Assembly (NCBI RefSeq): GCF_018397995.1
Contig: NZ_BBQH01000039.1
Coordinates: forward strand, 1-64,000
Direction of reading: 5' to 3'
DNA: 64,000 nucleotides
Source: Rhizomonospora bruguierae
GTDB taxonomy: Bacteria > Actinomycetota > Actinomycetes > Mycobacteriales > Micromonosporaceae
Shown here in pieces: positions 43,294 through 53,118 of the stretch. Each line of letters starts with the position of its first letter. The first letter of the stretch is position 1. A program made the position numbers and the translations under genes. Under the pieces are notes generated by a model that was given only the letters and a program-made list of their open reading frames with translations, was not told where the DNA came from and made no database searches.

Positions 43294-44474
43294 CGGAGCC
43301 GCTGCACGAGATCCGGGCGGCGCGGACCGCGCTGACCTGGCTGATCGAACCGGGCAACGAGGCGATCTGGCGGCTGGTCCAGCGGCACGGCCCCGTGGCC
43401 GCGCTCGCCGGGCTCATGGACGGCACCCTGGCCGACGGTGCCCTGCGCGCCGCCGCGCGGACCAGGCTCGCCGACGCCGACCCGCGCCAGGTCGCCGCGC
43501 TGGCGCTGGAACGCGCCGAACGGCTCGGCGCCCGCGTGCTGATCCCCGAGGACGGCGAGGAGTGGCCGGCCCAGGTCGCCGACCTGACCCGGATGGCGCG
43601 CGCCGGCGCCACCGCGACCGACCGGGACGCGTTCCCGCCGCTGTGCCTGTGGGTGCGCGGAGGCTGGCCGGTGGCGGAGGCGCTGGAACGGTCGGTGGCG
43701 GTGGTGGGCTCGCGGGCCGCCACCCCGTACGGCGCGCACATCGCGTCGGACCTCGCGTACGGGCTGGCGGACCGGGGATGGACGGTCGTGTCCGGCGGCG
43801 CCTTCGGCGTCGACGCCGCCGCCCACCGGGGCGCCCTCGCCGCCGGCGGCCGGACCGTGGCCATTCTCGCCTGCGGCATCGACCGCAGCTACCCGGTCGG
43901 CAACGCCGCGCTGCTCGACCGGATCGCCGAGACCGGCCTCGTCATCAGCGAATGGCCACCAGGCGCCGCACCGCACCGCCACCGGTTCCTCATCCGCAAC
44001 CGGGTCATCGCGGCGGCGACCGCCGGAACCGTGGTGGTCGAGGCGTCGGAGCGCAGCGGGGCGCTGCACACCCTGCGCCGCGCGGCGCGGATCGGGCGCC
44101 CGGCGATGCTCGTCCCCGGGCCGGTGACGTCGGCGATGTCGGTCGGCTGCCACGAGTTCCTCCGCGACGAGCCGGCCGCCCGCCTGGTCACCGGCGTGGC
44201 GCACGTCCTCGAGGAGGTGGGGCGGATCGGTGCCGACCTCGCCCCGCCGGTACGCGGCCCGGAGCGCCCCGAAGACCGGCTGGACCCGGTGCTGAACCGG
44301 ATCCTCGACGGCGTGCCGACCCGTACGCCCGCCGGAGCGGAGGAAATCGCGGCGCGGGCCGGTGTCGACCTGCGCAGCGCCATGCGCGCCCTCCCCGCGC
44401 TGGTCCTCCAGGGCTTCGTACGGCAGGAGCCGGGCGGGCTCTTCACCCTCGCCCCGCGCCGCAAGCGCGGGTGA
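43290..44474 (+). CDS. dprA: DNA-processing protein DprA
   Basis: A 394-residue DprA, which loads RecA on incoming single-stranded DNA. The Rossmann-like domain holds VAVVGSRAATPYG, VVSGGAFGVDAAAHRGAL and FLIRNRVIAAAT, with VVEASERSGALHT after it. A winged-helix C-terminus (about 330-390) with EEIAARAGVDLRSAMRAL is present. ATGA overlap with comM. The gene for sigma factor WhiG, often next in other actinobacteria, is not here. Confidence 0.95.
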   Translation: MTEPLHEIRAARTALTWLIEPGNEAIWRLVQRHGPVAALAGLMDGTLADGALRAAARTRLADADPRQVAALALERAERLGARVLIPEDGEEWPAQVADLTRMARAGATATDRDAFPPLCLWVRGGWPVAEALERSVAVVGSRAATPYGAHIASDLAYGLADRGWTVVSGGAFGVDAAAHRGALAAGGRTVAILACGIDRSYPVGNAALLDRIAETGLVISEWPPGAAPHRHRFLIRNRVIAAATAGTVVVEASERSGALHTLRRAARIGRPAMLVPGPVTSAMSVGCHEFLRDEPAARLVTGVAHVLEEVGRIGADLAPPVRGPERPEDRLDPVLNRILDGVPTRTPAGAEEIAARAGVDLRSAMRALPALVLQGFVRQEPGGLFTLAPRRKRG

Positions 44475-44563
44475 TCCGGTCCGCGATCCCGCAGCTGTGG
44501 CGCACGGCATGGAAAGAGGGGCGGTGATGACGCGCGTGCTTAACAGTTCAGGCCGTACGGTCA

Positions 44564-45517
44564 ATGCTCATGGGCATGGTTCGGCGTGGGCGCGGCACCG
44601 AACAGACACACACGGAGCTGCCGGGCGAAATGCGCGACGCGGTAGACGCGTTCGCACGGCACCTGTCCAGCGTGGAGAACAGGTCCGCGCACACCGTCCG
44701 GGCCTACGTGGCGGACATCGTCGCCCTACTCGACCACGCCGTCCGCATGGGCTGCCCGGACCCGCGCGGACTGGACATCACGGTCTTGCGGAGCTGGCTG
44801 GCGAAGATGCGCACCTTCGGCGCCGCCCGCTCCTCGCTGGCCCGGCGGGCGGCGGCGGCGCGCACATTCAGCGTCTGGGCGCACCGGGAGGGCCTGCTCG
44901 ACACCGACGTGGCGGCTCAGCTCGCCAGCCCGAGGGCGCACCGCGAACTGCCCTCGGTGCTGCGCGCCGACCAGGCCACCAAACTGCTGACCGCACCCGG
45001 CGAGGAGACATCCCCGGTCCTGCTGCGGGACCGGGCCGTGCTGGAACTGCTGTACGCAACCGGCGTGCGGGTATCCGAACTGTGCGGGCTGGACCTGCCC
45101 GACGTGGACCACGGCCGCCGGGTGGTGCGGGTGCTCGGCAAGGGCGCGAAGGAACGAACCGTCCCCTTCGGACAGCCGGCCGACGATGCGCTCGCCGGCT
45201 ACCTGCGCCTGGGCCGGCCCGCCCTGGCCGCACCCGACAGCGGCAACGCGCTCTTCCTCGGCGCGCGCGGCGGGCGCCTGCAAACCACGGGGGTGCGCCG
45301 CCTCGTCGGCCGCTACGCGCGGGCCGCCGGGCTCCCGCACACGGCGCCGCACGGCCTGCGCCACTCCGCCGCCACCCACCTGCTCGAGGGCGGTGCGGAC
45401 CTGCGCTCGGTGCAGGAACTACTCGGCCACTCAGCCCTGTCCAGCACCCAGATCTACACCCACGTCTCGGTCGAGCGGCTGCGGGCGGCGTACCGGCAGG
45501 CGCATCCGCGGGCCTGA
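44564..45517 (+). CDS. xerC: Tyrosine recombinase XerC-like
   Basis: A 317-residue tyrosine recombinase. The N-terminal SAM-like domain (about 25-110) has [19 protein letters not shown]. Catalytic residues are Arg in [11 protein letters not shown], Lys in [12 protein letters not shown], His and Arg in [11 protein letters not shown], His in [10 protein letters not shown] and Tyr in IYTHVS. The chromosomal dprA context suggests dimer resolution (XerC), not a phage integrase. Start codons at 44564, 44570 and 44576 are all in frame. Confidence 0.9.
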   Translation: MLMGMVRRGRGTEQTHTELPGEMRDAVDAFARHLSSVENRSAHTVRAYVADIVALLDHAVRMGCPDPRGLDITVLRSWLAKMRTFGAARSSLARRAAAARTFSVWAHREGLLDTDVAAQLASPRAHRELPSVLRADQATKLLTAPGEETSPVLLRDRAVLELLYATGVRVSELCGLDLPDVDHGRRVVRVLGKGAKERTVPFGQPADDALAGYLRLGRPALAAPDSGNALFLGARGGRLQTTGVRRLVGRYARAAGLPHTAPHGLRHSAATHLLEGGADLRSVQELLGHSALSSTQIYTHVSVERLRAAYRQAHPRA

Positions 45518-45544
45518 ACGGCCCCCGACCCGTACGATCTGCCT

Positions 45545-46723
45545 GTGGGAGACCGAGGTCACCAGCCGCCGGCGGCGATCCCCGGCGGCCGGCTGCTGTT
45601 CTCCCTCGACCCGGCCGTCGCCCACCTCAACCACGGCTCGTTCGGCAGCGTGCCGATCAGCGTTCAGCGGGCGCAGCAGCGGCTGCGGGACGAAGCGGAA
45701 AGCAACCCCCTGCGCTTCCACACCGTCGGCCTCGTCGACCGCATCGCGCACACCCGCCGGCACCTGGCGTCCTTCGTCGGTGCGGACCCCGCGCTCACCG
45801 CGCTGGTCGAGAACGCGACCGTTGGCACCAACCTGGTGCTCGGAAGCCTCCGCCTCGGTGCCGGCGACGAGATCCTCACCACGGACCGCGGGTACGGCGC
45901 GGTGCGGCTCGCCGTCGACGTCACCTGCCGGCGCACGGGCGCCACCTCCCGCACCGTCAACATCCCGCTGGACGCCGCCGACGACGCGATCGTCGCCGCG
46001 CTGGCCGCCGCCCTGCGCCCCGGCCGCACGAAACTGCTCATCGTCGACCAGATCACCTCGTCGACCGCCCGGCTGCTCCCGGTCACCCGCATCGCCGCCG
46101 CCGCCCGCGCGCAAGGGGTCCCGATCCTGGTCGACGGGGCGCACGTGCCCGGCATGCTGCCCGTCGACGTGACCGCCATCGGCGCCGACTTCTGGGTCGG
46201 CAACTTCCACAAGTGGGCGTTCGCCCCGCGCGGCACCGCGCTGCTCACCGTCGCCCCGGCGTGGCGGGAACGGATGGAACCCCTCGTCGTCTCCTGGGAG
46301 CAGGAGTCCGGCTTCCCCACCAACGTCGAGTGGCGAGCCACCGCCGACTACACCAGCTGGCTGGCCGCGCCCGCCGGCCTGTTCACGCTCCGCACCCTGG
46401 GCGTCGACGCCGTCCGGGCCCACAACACCGCCCTCGCCGCCTACGGGCAGCGGGTCATCGGTGAGGCTCTCAACCTCCCGCCCGCCGAGCTGCCCGACCC
46501 GGGTGGCCCCGTCGCCATGCGCCTCATTCCCCTCCCGGCGGGCATCGCCACCACCCAGGACGCCGCCGCGGCGCTGCGGCAGCGGATCGGCGAACAACTC
46601 GCGGCCGAAGTCAACATCGCGGCCTGGAACGGTCGCGGCTACCTGCGCGTGTGCGCCCAGGTCTACAACCGACCCGAGGAGTACGAGCGCCTGGCCCGGT
46701 CGCTGCCCACCCTGCTGGGCTGA
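45545..46723 (+). CDS. Class V aminotransferase-fold PLP enzyme
   Basis: A 392-residue PLP enzyme of the isopenicillin-N-epimerase/EgtE-like group. HLNHGSFGSVP opens the fold, NATVGTNLV is near residue 96, ILVDGAHVPGMLPVD holds the cofactor-binding Asp, and GNFHKWAFAPRG the PLP Lys near residue 222. No ergothioneine genes are in view, so EgtE cannot be claimed. It starts with GTG. The last 61 bp overlap the end of the convergent M23 gene. Confidence 0.85.
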   Translation: MGDRGHQPPAAIPGGRLLFSLDPAVAHLNHGSFGSVPISVQRAQQRLRDEAESNPLRFHTVGLVDRIAHTRRHLASFVGADPALTALVENATVGTNLVLGSLRLGAGDEILTTDRGYGAVRLAVDVTCRRTGATSRTVNIPLDAADDAIVAALAAALRPGRTKLLIVDQITSSTARLLPVTRIAAAARAQGVPILVDGAHVPGMLPVDVTAIGADFWVGNFHKWAFAPRGTALLTVAPAWRERMEPLVVSWEQESGFPTNVEWRATADYTSWLAAPAGLFTLRTLGVDAVRAHNTALAAYGQRVIGEALNLPPAELPDPGGPVAMRLIPLPAGIATTQDAAAALRQRIGEQLAAEVNIAAWNGRGYLRVCAQVYNRPEEYERLARSLPTLLG

Positions 46724-47328
46724 CCCACCCACCCGCGCGGCCCCGATCCCCGCAAGCCGGCCCGCAGGCGCGCACGGCCGGATCGGGCCGGCAGACGGGA
46801 AACGGCCAGCGGCGACGGTAGGAGGCGCACCCGGGCCTGGCCGAGGAGGGCGAGCGGGTCAAGGTAGACGGAGCCGCTCCGGAGACCCCAGTGGAGGCAG
46901 GCGGGCGCCGGGCAGCCGGCGTGACCCGGCATCAGGACGCCGATCGGCGCGCCGGCGGACACGATCTCTCCGGTTCTCACCGTCGGCTCCACCGGTTCGT
47001 AGGTGGTGCGCAGTCCGTTGGGGTGGTCGACGCTCACCACACCGCGGTCCACGACCCGACCGGCGAAGTGGACGCTGCCCGCACCGGCGGCACGGACCAC
47101 CGCTCCCGGGGTGGCCGCCAGGTCGACGCCGCGGTGACCGGCGAGCCACCGCGCGGCCGGCGGGTCGAACGGGCGGACGACGGCCGGGGACCCGTCCAGC
47201 GGCCAGCGATAGGGCGCCTCGCCGGGCGCTCGCGCGAGAACACGGGCGCTGCCAGCCATGCCCGCCGACGGGGACAGTGCGATGCAGAGGGCGACGGCCA
47301 CCGCGGCAGCCCATCGGTACACCTTCAT
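46663..47328 (-). CDS. M23 (LytM) family peptidase, secreted
   Basis: A 221-residue exported protein. The signal peptide is KVYRWAAAVAVALCIALSPS with a likely cut after AGMAG. The LytM domain (about 45-165) has HRGVDLAATPG with the first His and Asp and PACLHWGLRSG with the second pair. The HxH motif is replaced by LHWG, so activity needs testing. The Arg-rich tail after about 170 may be non-essential, as it overlaps the neighbouring gene. Confidence 0.82.
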   Translation of the reverse strand: MKVYRWAAAVAVALCIALSPSAGMAGSARVLARAPGEAPYRWPLDGSPAVVRPFDPPAARWLAGHRGVDLAATPGAVVRAAGAGSVHFAGRVVDRGVVSVDHPNGLRTTYEPVEPTVRTGEIVSAGAPIGVLMPGHAGCPAPACLHWGLRSGSVYLDPLALLGQARVRLLPSPLAVSRLPARSGRARLRAGLRGSGPRGWVGQPSRVGSDRARRSYSSGRL

Positions 47329-47415
47329 GGCGGCAGCATGGCCGCCCGCCGTGCCCGCTGCCACCGCGCCGCCATCAACCTGTGGACGGCGGGCGACCTG
47401 TGGACAACCGCCGGG

Positions 47416-47934
47416 CTAGAGGGTCCGGCGGAATAGCATGCGGTCCTCGCCCGGGCCGCTGTAGTCGGGCAGGCGCACGGCGGTCATGCCGATCGCGGTG
47501 TGGAAGGCGATCGAACCGGTGTTGCCGGGGGTGGTGATGGCGTGCAGTTCCTTGGCGCCGGCCTCGCGGGCGCGCGTCTCGAAGGTCGCCCACATCCGGC
47601 GGGCCAGCCCGCGACCGCGGTGCGAGCGGCGGGCCGCGACGACGTGGACGTAGCCGATGCCATCGGCGGTGACGGCCCCCAGCAGGTAGGCGACGGCGGC
47701 CGACCGTGGCGGGTTCAGCAGGCCCGGAACGGCGCCGGAGACCGGGGCGACGGGCACGGTCAGGTCGCGGATGACCAGGCCGTGGCCGGCGAACTGCCGG
47801 AACCAGACCGGGTGGTGCAGATGCGTGGTGTCACGGCCGTCCCAGAAGTCCCGCTGGGCGGCCAGCAGTTCGGCCCGGACGGCGATGGGGTCCTGGCTGC
47901 TGAGGGGCATGGCGACCAGGTGGCGTTCGGTCAC
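47416..47934 (-). CDS. GNAT-family N-acetyltransferase
   Basis: A 172-residue GNAT enzyme. The acetyl-CoA loop is [20 protein letters not shown] (near residues 97-116), and TTPGNTGSIAFHTAIGMTAV gives the final motif with the neutral or active Tyr/His region. GTG 47934 is used; ATG 47910 is an alternative. It lies 7 bp after DUF2469. Substrate unknown. Confidence 0.88.
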   Translation of the reverse strand: MTERHLVAMPLSSQDPIAVRAELLAAQRDFWDGRDTTHLHHPVWFRQFAGHGLVIRDLTVPVAPVSGAVPGLLNPPRSAAVAYLLGAVTADGIGYVHVVAARRSHRGRGLARRMWATFETRAREAGAKELHAITTPGNTGSIAFHTAIGMTAVRLPDYSGPGEDRMLFRRTL

Positions 47935-47941
47935 GGCGCCG

Positions 47942-48265
47942 TCAGCCGCCGAAGCTGGAGTCCGTGGGGAGCGAGATGTCGGGCTTCTCCAGTTCCTCGA
48001 CGTTCACGTCCTTGAACGTCATTACTCGGACATTCTTCACGAACCGGGCCGGACGATACATGTCCCAGACCCAGGCGTCGTGCATCTCCACCTCGAAGTA
48101 GACCTCGCCGTCCGAGTTGCGCACGTGCAGGTCGACCTGGTTGGCCAGGTAGAAGCGGCGCTCGGTCTCCACCACGTAGGAGAACTGGCGGACGATGTCC
48201 CGGTACTCGCGGTAGAGCTGCAGCTCCATCTCGGTTTCGTACTTCTCGAGATCTTCCGCGCTCAT
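47942..48265 (-). CDS. DUF2469 protein
   Basis: A 107-residue acidic protein, highly conserved across actinobacteria: start SAEDLEKYETEMELQLYREY, core VVETERRFYLANQVDLHVR, and EMHDAWVWDMYRPARFVKNV. It overlaps the rnhB stop as ATGA. The rnhB-DUF2469 pairing is a standard arrangement. Function unknown. Confidence 0.94.
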   Translation of the reverse strand: MSAEDLEKYETEMELQLYREYRDIVRQFSYVVETERRFYLANQVDLHVRNSDGEVYFEVEMHDAWVWDMYRPARFVKNVRVMTFKDVNVEELEKPDISLPTDSSFGG

Positions 48266-49053
48266 CGAACCCCGCCTTCCATGGCCCCATCTTCCCCCAC
48301 CAGCATCGGCGACCGCGCCGTGTCGCCGCACGCCACGCCGACCGTACCCCCTGGCGGGTCCGATTGACCCGGCGCGGGCGGCTCCGGCGGGAGGAGCCCG
48401 CGGCGCCTGCGGTCCGCGGCGGCGACGTTCACGTACGAGAAGCGGTGCTCCGGGCAGGGCCCGTGGCGCTCCAGCGCGGCGGCGTGCTCGGGCGTGACGT
48501 AGCCCTTGTGCTCGGCGAAGCCGTAGTCCGGGTACCGCTCGTGCAGGTCGCGCATCAGCCCGTCCCGGGTGACCTTGGCAAGCACGCTGGCGGCGGCCAC
48601 GCAGGCGGCGACCTGGTCGCCCTTCCAGACCGCCAGGCCGGGCACGCCGAGGCCGTCCACGCCGAAGCCGTCGGTGAGCACGTAGTCGGGGCGGACCGCC
48701 AGCGAGGCGAGGGCCCGGCGCATCGCCGCCAGGTTGCAGACGTGCAGGCCACGGGCGTCGACGTCGCCGGGCGGGATGACGACCACCGCGTACGCCAGGG
48801 CGCGGGCGACGACCTCGGCGTAGATGCGCTCGCGGGCGGCACGGGTGAGCAGCTTGGAGTCGGTGAGCCCCTCGATCTCGCCGCGGCGGCCCTCGGGGAG
48901 CAGGGCGGCGGCGGCCACCAGCGGGCCGGCGCAGGCGCCGCGGCCGGCCTCGTCGGCGCCGGCGACGTAGCGGAAGCCGCGGCGCTGGAGGGCCCGCTCC
49001 AGGGCGTAGATCCCGGCCTCGCGGCGCACCACGGTGCGCGGCGGCGTCAGCAC
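48262..49053 (-). CDS. rnhB: Ribonuclease HII
   Basis: A 263-residue RNase HII, removing ribonucleotides from DNA. VAGADEAGRGACAGPLVAAA has the Asp-Glu pair, LTDGFGVDGL the third Asp region, and AAASVLAKVTRDGLM the DSK/SVxAK-type segment. HKGYVTPEHAAALERHGPCP follows. The GTG at 49053 has GGGAAGGGGA 8 bases before it. A Pro-rich tail of about 45 residues extends past the domain. It overlaps the end of the NUDIX gene by 7 bp. Confidence 0.94.
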   Translation of the reverse strand: MLTPPRTVVRREAGIYALERALQRRGFRYVAGADEAGRGACAGPLVAAAALLPEGRRGEIEGLTDSKLLTRAARERIYAEVVARALAYAVVVIPPGDVDARGLHVCNLAAMRRALASLAVRPDYVLTDGFGVDGLGVPGLAVWKGDQVAACVAAASVLAKVTRDGLMRDLHERYPDYGFAEHKGYVTPEHAAALERHGPCPEHRFSYVNVAAADRRRRGLLPPEPPAPGQSDPPGGTVGVACGDTARSPMLVGEDGAMEGGVR

Positions 49054-49568
49054 GAGTGAATCCCCTTCCCGTCCGCGACCGCCGCGCCGGCACCACCGAT
49101 CTCGCCGCCAGCGGGGGACAGCAGGCGTGCCATCAGCTCGGGCAGGTCGCGCGGGTAGACGGGCTCGTCGGCGGCGACCAGTTCGGTGACCGTCCACCAG
49201 CGGTGGGTATCGATCGAGCGGCGCTCGACCGGGTCGAAGCCGGCCGTGTCGATCTCGAACGCCGGTGCACGGAGCAGGAAGAACACCTGCTCCTGCCGGT
49301 ACCGGTGACCGTCGAAGGGGAACTCGGCCACATCGCGCCAGACCGGGGCGCCGAGATCGGCGGGGGTGACCGCGAGACCGGTCTCCTCGGCCACCTCGCG
49401 CGCGGCGCCCTCCGCCGCGGACTCGCCGTCGCGCAGCCCGCCGCCGACGGTGAACCAGTAGCGGACCTCGGGAGTAACGGGATCCCAGCCCCGGAACAGC
49501 AGGACGCGGTCCGCCTCGTCGACCAGGATCACACGGGCGGCGGAACGCCGCAACGGCACCTCGGTCAC
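49047..49568 (-). CDS. NUDIX hydrolase
   Basis: A 173-residue NUDIX protein. The box runs from GGGLRDGES to AAREVAEETGLAVTP (near 40-65), keeping the Glu residues that bind metal. FPFDGHRYRQEQVFFLLR is the following strand. GTG 49568 is chosen because it starts right before the domain. Substrate cannot be read; house-cleaning of nucleotides is usual. Confidence 0.9.
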   Translation of the reverse strand: MTEVPLRRSAARVILVDEADRVLLFRGWDPVTPEVRYWFTVGGGLRDGESAAEGAAREVAEETGLAVTPADLGAPVWRDVAEFPFDGHRYRQEQVFFLLRAPAFEIDTAGFDPVERRSIDTHRWWTVTELVAADEPVYPRDLPELMARLLSPAGGEIGGAGAAVADGKGIHSC

Positions 49569-49640
49569 CCGCCCAGAGTACGCACCGCCCCGGGACCGCC
49601 CACGACAGACACCCGCCGGCGGCGAGAGCCCCCGCACGGG

Positions 49641-50282
49641 CTACTTCGGCGCCGGGTCGGGGATCTTGTCGAACGGCTTGGGGACCGTGAGCCAGGTGGC
49701 GCGCCCCACCGGCCAGAAGATCGCGAACGCCCGGCCGATCACCGCGTCCTCGCTGATGGTGGCGTCGTTGACGTCGCCGCCGCTGTAGTGCTCAAGGGAG
49801 TCGCCGGAGGCGGCCCGGTGGTCGCCCATCACCCAGAGCCGGCCGGCGGGGACGGTGATGTCGAAGGGCTCCTTGGCGGGGGCGTCCTGGATACCGCCCT
49901 CGTTGGTGTAGATGTACGGCTCGTCCAGCGATTGGCCGTTGATGACCAGGCGGTTCTGCGGGTCGCAGCAGACCACCCGGTCGCCGCCGACGCCGATGAC
50001 GCGCTTGATGAAGTCCTCGCCCTCGGGGCCGGTGCGCCAGTCCGCGGGGGCCTCAAAGACGATGATCTCCCCGCGGTGCGGGGAGCGGAAGTCGTAGACG
50101 AGCTTGTAGACGAGCACTCGGTCGTCGATGTTGAGCGTGTGCTCCATCGACGGGGATGGAATATAGAACGTCTGCAGCACGAACGTCCGAACCAGGATGG
50201 CGACCAGGATCGCCACGCCCAGCAGGATCGGCAGTTCCTTCCAGAACGAACTGCGGCGGCGTTGGGTGTGCTCGTCAATCAC
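49641..50282 (-). CDS. lepB: Signal peptidase I (second copy)
   Basis: A 213-residue type I signal peptidase. One membrane helix (about 16-34), then the catalytic Ser in FYIPSPSMEHTL and Lys in FIKRVIGVGGDRV. VMGDHRAASGDSLEHY is box E. It lies 3 bp from the longer copy at 50286, the usual tandem of actinobacteria, so both are probably cotranscribed with rplS. Confidence 0.94.
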   Translation of the reverse strand: MIDEHTQRRRSSFWKELPILLGVAILVAILVRTFVLQTFYIPSPSMEHTLNIDDRVLVYKLVYDFRSPHRGEIIVFEAPADWRTGPEGEDFIKRVIGVGGDRVVCCDPQNRLVINGQSLDEPYIYTNEGGIQDAPAKEPFDITVPAGRLWVMGDHRAASGDSLEHYSGGDVNDATISEDAVIGRAFAIFWPVGRATWLTVPKPFDKIPDPAPK

Positions 50283-50285
50283 GCG

Positions 50286-51341
50286 TCAGAGCCTACGTCC
50301 TCGGCGTGGTGACCGAAGTCCGGAACGCGCGGCGAACGGCAGCGCCAGGAGGACGGGGAGGATCACGACGATTCCGCCCCCTCCCTTGGGCGGGGCGGAG
50401 CCGCCCGGGTTCGCCGGGGCGGCCCGCTCGGAGCCCTGCGGGACCACCTGCGGCGCCACCGGCGCGGACCCGGACGCCGGTGCCGCCGGCACGCCGTCGA
50501 AGGTGTCGCCGGGCAGCGGCAGGGTGTCCCAGTGGTTGCTGGGCCAGACGATCACGAAGGCCCGGCCGATCACGTTGCGGATGGGCACCGGGCCCTGGCA
50601 GCGGGAGTCCTGCGAGATGGCGCGGTGGTCGCCCATCACCCACAGATGGCCGGGCGGCACCACCACCTCGGCGAACCGGCGGGGCCCGCACTCGCCGTTG
50701 CTGCTCGGCGGCACGTCCAGCGGCGAGTCGCGCACTACGTACGGCTCGTTCAGCGGGTACCCGTTGACCGTGACCCGGCCCTGGCCGTCGCAGCACGCCA
50801 CGTGGTCGCCGGGCAGGCCGATGACCCGCTTGATGAAGTCCTTCTCGTTGGGGCGGCTGACGCCCACGAGATCCCCGATGGTCTGGCCGAGCTTGCCGGC
50901 GAAGCCGGTCGGCGTGGCGGTGGTGCCGGGCTCGGGCGCCCACCGGTCGGTGCCGCGGAACACCACCACCTCGCCGCGGTGCGGGTCCCGCACGTCGTAG
51001 ACGACCTTGTTCACCAGGACCCGGTCGCCGATCAGCAGGGTGTCCTGCATCGATCCGGACGGGATGAAGAACGCCTGGAGCAGGAACGTGCGGATCAGCA
51101 CGGCGAGGCAGAACGCGACGATCAGCAGCAGCGGTAGCTCCTGCCAGAGCGGCATGTGCTGCCGGCGGCGACGCATCCGCCGGCCCGGCAGCGGCTCCGG
51201 CTCATCCGGGGGCGCCGCGCCCTGGGGTACGCGACCCACGGCACGACTACCGCCCGCGGCACCGGATCCGGTGTCCTGCGGGCGGTAGGGCGAATGATCG
51301 CGCGCGCCGCGTTCGCGGTCGAAGCTCTCCCCGTACGTCAC
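50286..51341 (-). CDS. lepB: Signal peptidase I (first copy, with extended ends)
   Basis: A 351-residue type I signal peptidase. A long charged N-terminus (about 1-65) leads to one helix (LPLLLIVAFCLAVLIRTFLL), then Ser in FFIPSGSMQDTL and Lys in FIKRVIGLPGDHV. VMGDHRAISQDSRCQG is box E. The C-terminus has a Pro/Ala linker and a second hydrophobic stretch (GGGIVVILPVLLALPFA), so it may be anchored at both ends. Confidence 0.94.
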   Translation of the reverse strand: MTYGESFDRERGARDHSPYRPQDTGSGAAGGSRAVGRVPQGAAPPDEPEPLPGRRMRRRRQHMPLWQELPLLLIVAFCLAVLIRTFLLQAFFIPSGSMQDTLLIGDRVLVNKVVYDVRDPHRGEVVVFRGTDRWAPEPGTTATPTGFAGKLGQTIGDLVGVSRPNEKDFIKRVIGLPGDHVACCDGQGRVTVNGYPLNEPYVVRDSPLDVPPSSNGECGPRRFAEVVVPPGHLWVMGDHRAISQDSRCQGPVPIRNVIGRAFVIVWPSNHWDTLPLPGDTFDGVPAAPASGSAPVAPQVVPQGSERAAPANPGGSAPPKGGGGIVVILPVLLALPFAARSGLRSPRRGRRL

Positions 51342-51381
51342 CGTGGCCAGCGTACCGCTCGAGACCGCTGATGCTCGTCGA

Positions 51382-51738
51382 TCAGCTGGGCAGCTTTTCC
51401 CGCTTCTCCTTGATCTTGGCGGCCTTGCCGCGCAGCTCGCGGAGGTAGTAGAGCTTGGCCCGGCGCACGTCGCCCCTGGTCACCATCTCAATGCGGTCGA
51501 TGCCCGGGCTGTTCACCGGGTAGGTGCGCTCCACGCCGACGCCGAAGCTGATCTTCCGGATGGTGAACGTCTCGCGCAGCCCGGAGCCCTGGCGGCGGAT
51601 CACCACACCCTGGAAGACCTGCACCCGGGAGCGGTTGCCCTCGACGACCCGGGCGTGCACCTTGAGCGTGTCGCCGGCGCGGAAGTCCGGGATGTCGGTC
51701 CGCATCGACTGGGCGTCGAGCGAGTCCAGCGTGTTCAT
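51382..51738 (-). CDS. rplS: 50S ribosomal protein L19
   Basis: A 118-residue L19: [53 protein letters not shown] and [25 protein letters not shown] precedes the ATG. The 146-bp gap to trmD carries a direct repeat GCCGGGTGT but no obvious gene. Order rpsP-KH-rimM-trmD-rplS-lepB is the standard one. Confidence 0.97.
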   Translation of the reverse strand: MNTLDSLDAQSMRTDIPDFRAGDTLKVHARVVEGNRSRVQVFQGVVIRRQGSGLRETFTIRKISFGVGVERTYPVNSPGIDRIEMVTRGDVRRAKLYYLRELRGKAAKIKEKREKLPS

Positions 51739-51884
51739 CGCTGCTGCTTCCTCACGACTAAGGGGCACACCCGGCACACCCGGCGTGCGATCTTTCACGA
51801 AACCTTGGGCTCGCCGCCCGCCCGCGAGCGCGGCCGGTCGCGGCAACCTCCCTACTTTGCCACATGAGTCCCTCGGACCCGAAA

Positions 51885-52568
51885 TCAGGGCGGCGGCAGC
51901 AGGTCCGGCCGGCGCTGCGCGGTCCGGGCCAGGGACTCCTCCCGGCGCCAGCGGGCGATCTTCCCGTGGTCGCCGGAGCGCAGCACCGGGGGCACCTCCC
52001 GCCCCCGCCACACCGCCGGCTTCGTGTAGACCGGCGCCTCCAGCAGGCCGTTGGCGTGCGACTCCTCGGTCAGCGACTCGGCGTTGCCGAGCACCCCGGG
52101 CAGCAGCCGGGTCACCGCCTCCAGGATCACCAGGACCGCCACCTCACCGCCGAACAGCACGTAATCCCCGAGCGACAGTTCGTGGACCGGCATCCGGTCC
52201 GCCGACTCGTCCAGGACCCGCTGGTCGATGCCCTCGTACCGGCCGCAGGCGAAGATCAGGTGCGGGGCGCCGGCCAGGTCGTGGGCGATCGCCTGGGTGA
52301 ATGGACGACCGGCCGGCGTCGGGACCACGAGGGTCGAATCGGCGCGGGCGAGCCCGTCCAGCGCCAACCCCCACGGCTCCGGGCGCATGACCATGCCCGG
52401 CCCGCCCCCGTACGGGCTGCCGTCCACGGTCCGGTGCACGTCGCTGGTCCAGGTGCGCAGGTCGTGCACGGCCACCTCGAGCAGCCCGGCCTGCCGGGCC
52501 CGCCCGATCAGGGACAGGTCCAGCGGCGCCAGGTACTCGGGGAAGATGGTGACGATGTCGGTGCGCAC
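51885..52568 (-). CDS. trmD: tRNA (guanine37-N1)-methyltransferase
   Basis: A 227-residue TrmD, forming m1G37 with SAM through a trefoil knot. Start [20 protein letters not shown], then [26 protein letters not shown], and the knot [40 protein letters not shown] leads to the C-terminal domain. 13 bp after rimM. Confidence 0.97.
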   Translation of the reverse strand: MRTDIVTIFPEYLAPLDLSLIGRARQAGLLEVAVHDLRTWTSDVHRTVDGSPYGGGPGMVMRPEPWGLALDGLARADSTLVVPTPAGRPFTQAIAHDLAGAPHLIFACGRYEGIDQRVLDESADRMPVHELSLGDYVLFGGEVAVLVILEAVTRLLPGVLGNAESLTEESHANGLLEAPVYTKPAVWRGREVPPVLRSGDHGKIARWRREESLARTAQRRPDLLPPP

Positions 52569-52581
52569 GGGTGGCGTCCTA

Positions 52582-53118
52582 TCACAGGTCGAGCAGGCCC
52601 TCGGGGGCGTCCACCACGACCCGGCCGCCGGCCAGGTCCACCTCGGGCACGATCGCCTTGACGAACGGGATCAGCGACTCCCGGTGCTCGGGTCGGCGCA
52701 GCACCAGCAGGTCGGACGCGGGGGCGTGGTCGACCCGGACCACCTCGCCGAGCGTCTCCCCGGCCGGGGAGACGGCGCTCAGCCCGATCAACTGGTGGTC
52801 GTTGAACTCGTCCGGGTCCTCGGGGGCGCCGACCCGCGAACTGTCCACGCCGAGCACGACGCCGCGCAGCGCCTCGGCCAGATTGCGGTCGTGGACGCCC
52901 TCGAACGCGACGATGAGGCGGTCCTGGTGTGCCCGGACCGCCTCGATCGTGAGCGTCGCCGGCACCTGCCACGCCCCCGGCGGCGCGGGCCGGTCCACCT
53001 CGGTGGCCAGCACCGCCCCGGGCGTGAACCGGGCCGCCGGCTCGTCGGTGCGGACGGCGACGATGACCTCGCCGCGGATACCGTGCGGCTTCGCCACGTG
53101 CCCGACGTACAGGAGCAT
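52582..53118 (-). CDS. rimM: Ribosome maturation factor RimM
   Basis: A 178-residue RimM, which binds S19 and helps 16S processing. The N-terminal barrel has [20 protein letters not shown] and [19 protein letters not shown]. The PRC-barrel part (about 100-178) has [20 protein letters not shown] and ends [10 protein letters not shown]. Its start overlaps the KH gene stop by one base. Confidence 0.96.
   Translation of the reverse strand: MLLYVGHVAKPHGIRGEVIVAVRTDEPAARFTPGAVLATEVDRPAPPGAWQVPATLTIEAVRAHQDRLIVAFEGVHDRNLAEALRGVVLGVDSSRVGAPEDPDEFNDHQLIGLSAVSPAGETLGEVVRVDHAPASDLLVLRRPEHRESLIPFVKAIVPEVDLAGGRVVVDAPEGLLDL

Noticed and set aside
44564-45517. Phage or integrative-element integrase
   Set aside because: The tyrosine recombinase follows yraN-comM-dprA in a housekeeping context, with no attachment repeats, tRNA or phage genes nearby.
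45545-46723. EgtE of ergothioneine synthesis
   Set aside because: Fold and motifs fit the wider class V group, but no egtA-egtD genes are present here to support the role.
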